From Mytilus galloprovincialis (Eukaryota; Mollusca; Bivalvia; Mytilida; Mytilidae), in contig NC_134839.1 of the NCBI RefSeq assembly GCF_965363235.1, positions 113,640,517 to 113,704,516 on the forward strand: a DNA stretch of 64,000 bases, written 5' to 3'. Under the pieces are notes generated by a model. The model did not search any database and had not been told where the DNA came from. It was given only the letters and a program-made list of their open reading frames with translations. Within the stretch, counting starts at the first letter, position 1. Each line of letters starts with the position of its first letter. This document shows, piece after piece, positions 19,800 through 32,200 of the stretch. The position numbers and the translations under genes were made by a program.

Positions 19800-22700
19800 A
19801 CTAGTATCTCAATTATTTGTAAAACAATTGAAAGGTCTTTCCTGTAAAAGTGATGTTTTCGTAGTGTACTTTGTACGACCTTTCGTTTGATATACGACAA
19901 GCATACCTTCTGAAACTTTTCGCTTTTAACACTTAATGAACTCATCCGCCTACATTTTTGAGATCGGAAGTATGATAAATGTAACATAGAGTAGATGAGC
20001 TTTCATTTGATATGCGACAACGCCATGTTCTAGAAAGTTTGATTTTTGCACTTAATAACCCTATCCAACTAATTTTTGGAGGTCGGGAATTTGATGTTTC
20101 AAATGTACACATCATGACCTTTCATTTGATATACAACAACCCTACCTTAAAAGAAAAATTATTTTTTGCACTCAATGACCCCATTCAACCCATTTTTGTG
20201 AGACGTCAATTTGAAATTTGAAATGTACGATTTATGTTCTTTCATTTGATATGCGACAACATTACCATCTGAGAAATTTGAATGTTTGCACTAAATGACC
20301 CCACCCGTCCCCCTGGGATGAAAAGGGGGTTTAAAACTTTCATTTTTGAGTAGAGCTCATTAAGACCTTTAATTTGATATATCAGATGACCCCATTTGAC
20401 AAAGTGCCAAAAATGATGCAATATCAACTATATATAAATAGAAGTTATGAAACTTATAAAGTCAATGCAAAACATGAAAATTTCAAATTGATTTTTTGGT
20501 GTTGTTTTCCATGGAATAATTTTGGTATTTGGTCAAACATATAACTATGTTAACCTCTTCAATTTCTTAAACATTTTAAGTGGTAAGCTGTTGATGATTC
20601 AGAAATACATGCCTCCGCTCGTAAAATTTCAAACTGCATTATCTCTAAAACGACAATAGATATCTCAAATCTGTTAAATGATAAATGATCTACAGTTGAA
20701 GGACAACAGTATAGAAATTGGGACAATTTCAAAGTTCATCAATGTCACAATGAATCATCAAATATATGATGCAATACCAAACTTGAGAACCTGAAGTCGT
20801 AGAGACATGGGACTACCACCATTCAACTCAGGACCACTTGACCTTTCAAATATCACAAAAGTATACTGTGAAGGTCAAGGTGAAATTTCATCATGACCTT
20901 TTATTGACTTCAAATTGAAGGTCTTGACTTACTGATCATCTTTGCAGTTTATAGTACGTTGATATCTGTGACCTTTAAAGAGATATACACAAAATACTAT
21001 ACTTTTAAGAATCATCCCGTTGTAACTTTTGAACAGACGGTCGGACATTTTGGGTTTATTGTTTAAAATATAGAGCTTGTCGAGAGGAACATTTTATACA
21101 CAGTATGTATGCAGCAAACTCTTATCATTTTCTTAATATGTAAGCTTGAAATTGCAGCGTGAATTTTTGTTGCAGTCAGTGATCTTTGACCTTGGGTGCA
21201 AGTTAAAGGTCACATGAATTACAGATTATTGGTCAAGGTCCCAAATGTCTACGACTTCCGGTTCTCGTAGTAGAATTTTTCAAAAAATGTGTATAATTTT
21301 TAAAGAGAAATAACTTCTTATAAGGTTTGGTAACAAAATAATTGTTTGTGTTTATTAACATTGCCATCTGTTCCTGTACATGTTGCCGTTTTCAATTTGA
21401 TTCTATCTCTAATACTTTTTAAGAAAAATACAATTAAAAGAAATTGCTTCAAGGGGATATAACTCTCAAAGGGGATGATGAAATCCTATGCAGCCTCATA
21501 TGGTAATACATCATGATGATATCTACCTATTGTCCATATAAGGTCATGATATCTTTTAAAACATTTAGGGGGTGCCATGTTGAAAAAAATCAATAAAAGG
21601 GAGATAACTTCTAAAGGGGATGATGAAATCCTACAAAAGTTCATCTGGTAAAAGTTCATGATGAGGTCTATCGATGGTTCAAATTTGGTATTGATAACTC
21701 CAATAGAAGCTACAGGAGGGCGTGCCAAAAAAATGCTGGAAGGAAAAAAAAACGAAAAAAAAAACACTAGTATCTCAATTGTTTGTAAAACAATTGAAAG
21801 GTCTTTCCTGTAAAAGTGATGTTTTCGTATTGTACTTTGTACGACCTTTCGTTTGATATACGACAAGCATACCTTCTGAAACTTTTCGCTTTTTACACTT
21901 AATGACCTTATCCGCCTACATTTTTGAGATCGGAATTATGATATATGGAACAGAGTAGATGAGCTTTCATTTGATATGCGACAACACCATGTTCTAAAAA
22001 GTTTGATTTTTGCACTTAATAACCCTATCCAACTAATTTTTGGAGGTCGGGAATTGGATATTTTAAATGTACACATCATGACCTTTCATTTGATATACAA
22101 CAACCCTACCTTAAAAGAACATTTATTTTTTGCACTCATTGAACCCATCCAACCCATTTTTTTTGGAGACGTCAATTTGAAATTTGAAATGTACGCTTTA
22201 TGTTCTTTCATTTGATATGCGACAACCTTACCATCTGAAAAATTTGAATGTTTGCACTAAATGACCCCACCCGTCCCCCTGGGATGAAAAGGGGGTTAAA
22301 AATTTTCATTTTTAAGTAGAGTTTATTAAGACCTTCAATTTGATATATTTTACAAAGTGCAAATAATGATGCAATATCAACTAGTATATAAATAGAAGTT
22401 ATGAAACTTACAAAGTCAATGCAAAACATGAAAATTTCAAATTGATTTTTTTGGTGTTTTTTTCCATGGAATGTTTTTGGTATTTGGTCAAACATATAAC
22501 TATGTCAACCTCTTCAATTTCTAAAACATTTTAAGTGGTAAGCTCTTGATGATTCAGAAATACATGCCTCCGCTCGCAAAACTTCAAACTGCATTATCTC
22601 TAAAACGACAATAGATATCTCAAATCTGTTAAATGATAAATGATCTATAGTTGAAGGACAACATTATAGAAAAAGAATTGGGACAATTTCAAAGTTCACC

Positions 22701-25700
22701 AAGGTCACAATTAATCATCGAATATATGATGCAATACAAAACTTGAGAACCGGAAGTCGTAGAGACATAAGACTATCCCCATTCAACTCAGAACTACTTG
22801 ACCTTGCAAATATCACAAGGTCAAGGTCATTGTATACTGTGAAGGTCAAGGTGAAATTTCATCATGACCTGACATTGACCTCAAATTGAAGGTCTTGAAT
22901 TACTGATCATCTTTGCAGTTTATAGTAGGTTGATATATGTTACCTTTAAAAAGATATACACACAATACTATACTTTTAAGAATCATCCCGTTGTAACTTT
23001 TGAACAGACGGTCGGACATTTTTTGGCTTATTGTATAAAATTTAGAGCTCGTCGAGAAGAACATTTTATACGCTGTATGTATACAGCAAAGTCTTATCGT
23101 TTTCCTAATATGTAAGCTTGAAATTGCATCGTAATTTTTTTTGCACTCATTGACCTTTAACCTTGGGTGCATATTAAAGGTCATATGAATTTAAGATTAT
23201 TGGTGAAGGTTCCAAGTCTCTATGACTTCCGGTTCTCGAAATAGAATTATTGAAAAATTATTTTTAATTTTTAAAGGGAAATAACTCCTTATTAGTGTTA
23301 GTAACAAATTAATTGTTTATGTTTATAAACATTGCCATCTGTTCTTGTACATGCTGTCATTTTCAATTAAATTCTATCTCTGATACTTTTTGAGAAAAAT
23401 GCAAGTAAAAGAAATTGCTTCAAGGGGATATAACTCTCAAAGGGGATGATGAAATCCTATGCAGCCTCATATGGTAATACATCATGATGAGATCTACCTA
23501 TTGTCCAAATAAAGTCATGATATCTTTTAACACATTTTGGGGGGACCATGTGGAAAAAAATCACAAAAAGGGAGATAACTTCTAAAGAGGATGGTGAAAT
23601 CCTACAAAAGTTCATTTGGTAAAAGTTCATGTTGATGTCTATCGATGGTTCAATTTTGGTATTGATACCTCCAATAGAAGAGGTAGGAAGGTGTGCCAAA
23701 AAAATGCTGGAAGAAAAAAAAAGAAAAACTAGTATCTCAATTGTTTGTAAAACAATTGAAAGGTCTTTCCTGTAAAAGTGATGTTTTCGTATTGTACTTT
23801 GTACGACCTTTCGTTTGATATACGACACGCACACCTTCTGAAACTTTTCGCTTTTTACACTTAATGACCTCATCCGTCTACATTTTTGAGATCGGAATTA
23901 TGATATATGGAACAGAGTAGATGAGCTTTCGTTTGATATGCGACAACACCATGTTCTTGAAAGTTTGATTTTGCACTTAATAACCCTATCCAACAAATTT
24001 TTGGAGGTCGGGAATTTGATATTTCAAATGTACACATCATGACCTTTCATTTGATATACAACAACCCTATCTTAAAAGAAAATCTATTTTTTGCACTCAA
24101 TAACCCCATCCAACCCATTTTTGGGAGACGTCAATTTTAAATTGGAAATGTACGCTTTATGTTCTTTCATTTGATATGCGACAACCTTACCATCTGAAAA
24201 ATTTGAATGTTTGCACTAAATGACCCCACTCTTCCAATAATAAAAATAAACTCTACTCAAAAATGAAAATTTTAAACCTCTTTTTCATCCCGGGTGGAAG
24301 AGTGGGGTCATTTAGTGCAAACATTAAAATTTTCAAGTTTTGCATTGACTTTGTAAGTTTCATAACTTCTATTTATATATTTGATATTCCATCATTATTT
24401 GCACTTTGTCATATCTTTGAAGACCTTCAATTTGATATATCAGATGACCCCATATGACAAAGTGCAAATAATGATGCAATATCAAATATATAAATAGAAG
24501 TTATGAAACTTACAAAGTCAATGCAAAACTTGAAAATTTCAAATTGATTTTTTTGGTGTTTTTTTCCTTGGAATGTTTTTGGTATTTGGTCAAACATATA
24601 ACTATGTCAACCTCTTCAATTTCTAACACATTTTAAGTGGTTAGCTCTTGATGATTCAGAAATACATGCCTCCGCTTGCAAAACTTCAAATTGCATTATC
24701 TCTAAAACGACAATAGATATCTCAAATCTGTTAAATGATAAATGATCTACAGTTGAAAGACAACAATATAGGAAAAGAATTGGGACAATTTCAAAGTTCA
24801 CCAAGGTCACAATTAATCATCAAATATATGATGCAATACAAAACTTGAGAACCGGAAGTCGTAGAGACATGGGACTAGCACCATTCAACTCAGGACCACT
24901 TGACCTTTCAAATATCACAAGGTCAAGGTCATAGTATAATGTGAAGGTCAAGGTGAAATTTCATCATGACCTGACATTGACCTCAAATTGAAGGTCTTGA
25001 ACTACTGATCATTTTTGCAGTTTATAGTAGGTTGATATCTGTTACCTTTAAAAAGATATACACACAATACTATACTATTAAGAATCATCCTGTCATAACT
25101 TTTGGACAGACAGTCGGACTCTTTTGAACTCAGTGTATAAAATGTAGAGCTCGTCGAGAGGAACATTTTATACGCTGTAAGTATGCAGCAAACTCTTATC
25201 GTTTTCTTAATATGAAAGCTTGAAATTGCAGCGTAATTTTTTTTTGCACTCGGTGACCTTTGACCTTGGGTGCAAATTAAAGGTCACATGAACTTAAGAT
25301 TATTGGTGTAGGTCCAAAGTCTTTACGACTTCCGGTTCTCGAGTTGAAAAATTGTATATATTTTTTCAAGGGAAATAACTCCTTATAACGGTTAATAACA
25401 AAATGATTGTATATGTTTATTAACATTGCCATCTGGTCTTGTACATGTTGCCGTTTTCAAATCGATTCTATCTTGAAAACTTTTTGAGAAAAATGCAAAA
25501 GAAAGAAATTGCTTCAAGGGGACATAACTCTCATAGGGAATGATGAAATCCTTAGCAGCCTCATATGGTAACACATCATGATGAGATCTAACTTTTATTC
25601 AAATAAGGTCATGATATCTTTAAAAACAACGAGGGGGGGGGCATGTTGAAAAAAATCAATAAAAGGGAGATAACTTCTAAAGGGGATGATGAAATCCTAC

Positions 25701-27795
25701 ACAGCCTCATCTGGTAATACCTCATGATGAGATCTATCGATGGTCCATATTTGGTCTTGATGACATCAATAGAAACGGGGGGAGGGCATTTAGAAAAAAT
25801 GTTGGAAAAAAAACATTAGAACTAGTATCTCAATTGTTTGTAAAACAATTGAAAGGTCTTTCCAGTAAAATGGATGTTTTCGTAATGTACTTTGTACGAC
25901 TTTTCGTTTGATATACGACAAGCATACCTTCTCAAACTTTTCTCTTTTAACACTTAATGACCTCATCCGCCTACTTTTTTGAGATCGGATAGTATGATAT
26001 AAGTAACATAGAGTAGATGAGCTTTCATTTGATATGCAACAACACCATGTTCTAGAAAGTTTGATTTTTGCACTTAATAACCCTATCCAAGTAATTTTTG
26101 GAGGTCGGGAATTTGATATATCAATTGTACACAACATGACCTTTCATTTGATATACAACAACCCTATCTTAAAACAAAATTTAATGTTTGCACTCAATAA
26201 CCCCATCCAACCCATTTTTGGGAGACGTCAATTTGAAATTTGAAATGTACACTTCATGTTCTTTCATTTGATATGCGACAACCTTACCATCTGAGAAATT
26301 TAATTTTTTGCACTAAATGACCCCACCCGTCCCCCTGGGATGAAAAGGGTGTTTAAAATTTTCATTTATAAGTAGAGTTTATTAAGACCTTCAATTTGAT
26401 ATATCAGATGACCCCATTTAACAAAGTGCAAAAAATGATGCAATATCAACTATATAAATAGAAGTTATGAAACTAACTAAGTCAATGCAAAACATGAAAA
26501 TTTCAAATTGAATTTTTGGCGTTTTTTTCCATGGAATGTTTTTGGCATTTGGTTAAACATATAACTATGTTAACCTCTACATTTTCTAAAACATTTTAAG
26601 TGGTAAGCTGTTGTTGATTCAGAAATACATGCCGCCGCTCGCAAAACTTCGAACTGCATTATCTCTAAAAGGACAATAGATATCTCAAATCTGTTAAATG
26701 ATAAATGATCTACAGTTGAAGGACAACATTAGAGAAAAAGAATTGGGACAATTTCAAAGTTCACCAAGGTCACAATTAATCATCAAATATAATTATGATG
26801 CAATACCAAACTTAAGAACCGGAAGTCGTAGAGACATGGGACTAGCACCATTCAACTCAGGACCACTTGACCTTTCAAATATCACAAGGTCAAGGTCATA
26901 GTATACTGTGAAGGTCAAGGTGAAATGTCATCATGACCTGACATTGACCTCAAATTGAAGGTCTTGAATTACTGATCATCTTTGCAGTTTATAGTAGGTT
27001 AATATCTGTTACCTTTAAAAAGATATACACAAAATACTATACTTTTAAGAATCATCCCGTTGTAACTTTTGAACAGACGGTCGGACATTTTTGGGCTTAT
27101 TACATAAAATGTAGAGCTCGTCGAGAGGAACATTTTATACGCTGTAAGTATGCAGCAAACTCTTATCGTTTTCTTAATATGAAAGCTTGAAATTGCAGCG
27201 TAATTTTTTTTTTGCACTCGGTGACCTTTGACCTTGGGTGCAAATTAAAGGTCACATGAACTTAAGATTATTGGTGTAGGTCCCAAGTCTTTACGACTTC
27301 CGGTTCTCGAGATACAATTTTTCAAAAATTGTGTATATTTTTTAAAGGGAAATAACTCCTTATAAGGGTTAACAACAAAATGATTGTATATGTTTATTAT
27401 CATTGCCATCTGGTCTTGTACATGTTGCCGTTTTCAAATCGATTCTATCTTGAATACTTTTTGAGAAAAATGTGAAAGAAAGAAATTGCTTCAAGGAGAC
27501 GTAACTCTCATAGAAAATGATGAAATCCTTAGCAGCCTCATATGGTAACACATCATGATGAGATCTAACTTTTGTCCAAATAAGGTCATGATATCTTTAA
27601 AAACAACGAGGGGGGGCCATGTCGAAAAAAAAACAATAAAAGGGAGATAACTTCTAAAAGGGATGATGAAATCCTACACAGCCTCATCTGGTAATACTTC
27701 ATGATGAGGTCTACCGATGGTCCATATTTGGTCTTGATAACTCCAATAGAAACGAAGGGAGGCCATGTCAAACAAATGCTGGATGAAAAAAAAAA
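19800..27795 (+). repeat. Tandem array of four 2-kb units with internal 120-bp sub-repeats
   Basis: The phrase CTAGTATCTCAATT opens units at 19801, 21767, 23729 and 25822, giving unit lengths of 1966, 1962, 2093 and about 1970 bases. Each unit opens with a small hairpin (CAATTGTTT, GTA, AAACAATTG) and AAGGTCTTTCCTG. Then come five sub-repeats beginning TTTCATTTGATATGCGACAA (unit 1: 19881, 20001, 20120, 20240, 20368; period 119-128), a 1-kb non-repeated part, and two 130-bp repeats with GGGGATGATGAAATCCTA. Each unit ends in an A-rich run. No coding frame is shared by all units. Superfamily unknown. Confidence 0.92.
24233..24425 (-). repeat. Inverted duplication inside unit 3
   Basis: Between CCCCACTCTTCC and ACCTTCAATTTGATAT, unit 3 carries a reversed copy of its own neighbouring sequence (AAACTCTACTCAAAAATGAA, TTTTTCATCCCGGGTGGAAG, AAGTTTCATAACTTCTATTT). 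It accounts for the extra 130 or so bases of this unit. Confidence 0.8.
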
Positions 27796-27810
27796 ACAGG
27801 AGAAAAACAA

Positions 27811-27936
27811 TAAGGTCTTTCCTCGCGGAGAGGAAAGACCTTAAAAACAGTAAGGTCTTTCCCCACGTAGGGGAAAGACCTTAAAAAAACATTAGAAAAA
27901 CAATAAGGTCTTTCCTCGCCTAGAGGAAAGACCTTA
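27811..27936. repeat. Three near-identical hairpins closing the 2-kb array
   Basis: Perfect 14-bp stems with 5-base loops at 27811-27843, 27851-27883 and 27904-27936. Hairpins 1 and 3 have stem TAAGGTCTTTCCTC; hairpin 2 has TAAGGTCTTTCCCC with the matching change in the other arm (GGGG for GAGG). Loops differ (GCGGA, ACGTA, GCCTA). The stem core AAGGTCTTTCC also opens every 2-kb unit. Confidence 0.92.
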
Positions 27937-29227
27937 AAAATATTCTATACTATTATCGAAAACAAACTAACTGGCACCGATATGACAAAAATGACGAAAT
28001 GACATGGAGGACAGTTTACAAGACACAACACAGAACACCAAACATCTTGATTTTAAGACTGAACAACACGAACCCAACCACATACCGGGTATCGGAAGTG
28101 CACCCAGGTGCTTCGGATAGGCAAGTAGAGTAGGATGAAGCACCGTCTTGCTCATATGACAAGATCGATGATAAGCCGGCCACATTACATTCAAGGAAAA
28201 GAGTTTACGATATAAATATTTGGATCATGTCCGTTTCTTATATCACTTTTAAAATGTTTGATGTCATTCTGCTCGTTTTTTTCTACTTATTGAATAAAAT
28301 TATTTATAAATTTCTTCATTTATATGAAAAATGTTAAAATTGAATGATTTATTAACATCAAAATTTTCTTATTTCAACACAAGTTGGATCGACTCTTGAA
28401 AATGACTCCGAAAAGATTTGAATTTTCACTGAACAACGTGATCGGTTTAATGTAAAAAACAGGAAGCTGTCAGTAGTTTTTTTTAGGTAAAGATTGCATG
28501 AGATGCAATCAAAACCTTATAGGACTGACTTATTCTTAATTGTTTCAAGGCTGATCACTACCTTTTTTGATACACAAAATATAGTGCATTGATCATAACA
28601 TTCTATACATACTATCCATGAACTTTTCCAGGAATTTATCGATGTACTATATGCTCAGATATTCAAGGCACAAAATGATATTTCACTTGTCAAGAAAAAA
28701 AACATAACTGTTTCAAGGTGCAGGAATCTAATATAATTTGTTCTAAAAATATAAATTATGTCATTGTTAACCTGATCTTAAAATTTGCAGTTATATTCCT
28801 TTGTCTAGAATAGCTGTAAAATAAACAGCAACCAATGCAATAGTATATCTTACTTCCTATTGATAAATTGAAGCAATCTTTACCGTTCAGTGCTTTCAAG
28901 CACTTTGATTAATTAATCTTATGTATGACGTAAAATACAAATGACGAAGCTCAGCACGTCCCAGTACCTAGGCTATTCGTTTTGTGAATGTGGGACCCAC
29001 GAATACGCCGCATATATATTCAATTCAACCTCTCATGCGTCTGGCCTAGTCAGCGATATTACTGTCAACCACCAATTGTTCAAAGATAATTCTCGTCATA
29101 ATTGGTCAGCACATCTGAACAATGAATTGTTGATATAACTCAAATTCATAATTCATGTTTCATTTTTGATTTACACACTTTTATGTTAAAGCATATAGTC
29201 GTGTTGTTATCGTAGGTGGTTGCCAAT
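27937..29227. other. No gene recognised
   Basis: Spacer between the 2-kb array and the 95-bp satellite. Around 27960-28200 it resembles degraded dispersed-repeat sequence. The 65-codon frame at 28941-29138 shows no motif and I do not call it. Confidence 0.35.
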
Positions 29228-32200
29228 TATAAGCGGTCTTCGTGTAATGTTATCACACTAAATCTGACCGTTTGTTTTTGTTATCAGTTGATTCACATTT
29301 TGCTATTCAGAGCCTTCTACAATATAAGAGGTCTTTGTGTAATGTTATCACACTAAATCTGATCGTTTGTTTCCGTTATCAGTTGATTCACATTTTGCTA
29401 TTCAGAGCCTTGGACAATATAAGAGGTCTTTGTGTAATGTTATCACACTAAATCTGATCGTTTGTTTCCGTTATCAGTTGATTCACATTTTGCTATTCAG
29501 AGCCTTGAACAATATAAGAGGTCTTTGTGTAATGTTATCACACTAAATCTGACTGTTTGTTTCTTCTATGAGTTGATTCACATTTTGCTATTCTAGAGCC
29601 TTGTACAATATAAGAGGTCTTCGTGTAATGTTGTTACACTAAATCTGATCGTTTGTTTTTGTTATCAGTTGATTCACATTTTGCTATTCAGAGCCTTCTA
29701 CAATATAAGAGGTCTTTGTGTAATGTTATCACACTAAATCTGATCGTTTGTTTTTGTTATCAGTTGATTCACATTTTGCTATTCAGAGCCTTCTACAATA
29801 TAAGAGGTCTTCGTGTAATGTTATCACACTAAATCTGATCGTTTGTTTTTGTTATCAGTTGATTCACATTTTGCTATTCATAGCCTTGTACAATATAAGC
29901 GGTCTTCGTGTAATGTTATCACACTAATTCTGATTGTTTGTTTCTGTTATCAGTTGATTCACATTTTGTTATTCTAGAGCCTTCTACAATATAAGAGGTC
30001 TTCGTGTAATGTTATCACACTAATTCTGATCGTTTGTTTCTGTTATGAGTTGATTCATATTTTGTTATTCTAGAGCCTTCTATGATATAAGAGGTCTTCG
30101 TGTAATGTTGTCACACTAAATCTGATCGTTTGTTTCTGTTATCAGTTGATTCACATTTTGCTATTCTAGAGCCTTCTATAATATAAGAGGTCTTCGTGTA
30201 ATGTTATCACACTAAATCTGATCGTTTGTTTTTGTCATCAGTTGATTCAAATTTTGCTATTCAGAGCCTTGAACAATATAAGCGGTCTTCGTGTAATGTT
30301 ATCACACTAAATCTGATCGTTTGTTTCTGTTATGAGTTGATTCACATTTTGCTATTCTAGAGTCTTGAACAATATAAGAGGTCTTCGTGTAATGTTATCA
30401 CACTAAATCTGATTGTTTGTTTCTGCTATGAGTTGATTCACATTTTGCTATTCAGAGCCTTGAACAACAATATAAGGGGTCTTCGTGTAATGTTATCACA
30501 CTAAATCTGATCGTTTGTTTCTGTTATCAGTTGATTCACATTTTGCTATTCTAGAGCCTTCTACAATATAAGAGGTCTTCGTGTAATGTTATCACACTAA
30601 TTCTGATTGTTTGTTTCTTCTATGAGTTGATTCACATTTTGCTATTCTAGAGCCTTGTACAATATAAGAGGTCTTTGTGTAATGTTATCACACTAAATCT
30701 GATCGTTTGTTTCTGTTATCAGTTGATTCACATTTTGCTATTCTAGAGCCTTCTACAATATAAGAGGTCTTTGTGTAATGTTATCACACTAAATCTGATT
30801 GTTTGTTTCTGCTATGAGTTAATTCACATTTTGCTACTCTAGAGCCTTGTACAATATAAGAGGTCTTCGTGTAATGTTATCAAACTTAATATGACCGTTT
30901 GTTTTTGTTATCAGTTGATTCACATTTTGCTATTCTAGAGTCTTGAACAATATAAGAGGTCTTCATGTAATGTTATCACACTAAATCTGACCGTTTGTTT
31001 CTTCTATGAGTTGATTCACATTTTGCTATTCTAGAGCCTTGAACAATATAAGAGGTCTTCATGTAATGTTATCACACTAAATCTGATTGTTTGTTTCTGC
31101 TATGAGTTAATTTACATTTTGCTACTCTAGAGCCTTGTACAATTTAAGAGGTCTTCGTGTAATGTTATCAAACTTAATATGATCGTTTGTTTCTGTTATC
31201 AGTTGATTCACATTTTGCTATTCTAGAGCCTTGTACAATATAAGAGGTCTTCATGTAATGTTATCACACTAAATCTGATTGTTTGTTTCTGCTATGAGTT
31301 GATTCACATTTTGCTATTCTAGAGCCTTCTACAATATAAGAGGTCTTCGTGTAATGTTATCACACTAAATCTGATCGTTTGTTTCTGCTATGAGTTGATT
31401 CACATTTTGCTACTCTAGAGCCTTGTACAATATAAGAGGTCTTCGTGTAATGTTATCACACTAAGTCTGACCGTTTGTTTCTGTTATCAGTTGATTCACA
31501 TTTTGCTATTCAGAGCCTTGAATAATATAAGCGGTCTTCGTGTAATGTTATCACACTAAATCTGATCGTTTGTTTCTGTTATCAGTTGATTCACATTTTG
31601 CTATTCATAGCCTTGTACAATATAAGAGGTCTTCGTGTAATGTTATCACACTAAATCTGATTGTTTGTTTCTGCTATGAGTTGATTCACATTTTGCTACT
31701 CTAGAGCCTTGTACAATATAAGAGGTCTTCGTGTAATGTTATCACACTGAATCTGACCGTTTGTTTCTGTTATCAGTTGATTCACATTTTGCTATTCTAG
31801 AGCCTTGTACAATGTAAGAGGTCTTCGTGTAATGTTATCACACTAAATCTGATCGTTTGTTTCCGTTATCAGTTGATTCACATTTTGCTATTCAGAGCCT
31901 TGAACAATATAAGAGGTCTTTGTGTAATGTTATCACACTAAATCTGATCGTTTGTTTCCGTTATCAGTTGATTCACATTTTGCTATTCAGAGCCTTGAAC
32001 AATATAAGAGGTCTTTGTGTAATGTTATCACACTAAATCTGACTGTTTGTTTCTTCTATGAGTTGATTCACATTTTGCTATTCTAGAGCCTTGTACAATA
32101 TAAGAGGTCTTCGTGTAATGTTGTTACACTAAATCTGATCGTTTGTTTTTGTTATCAGTTGATTCACATTTTGCTATTCAGAGCCTTCTACAATATAAGA

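Noticed and set aside
19724-27810. Frames of 60-138 codons recurring in the 2-kb units
   Set aside because: They differ in length and are interrupted between units, and none is kept open in all four; no recognisable domain.
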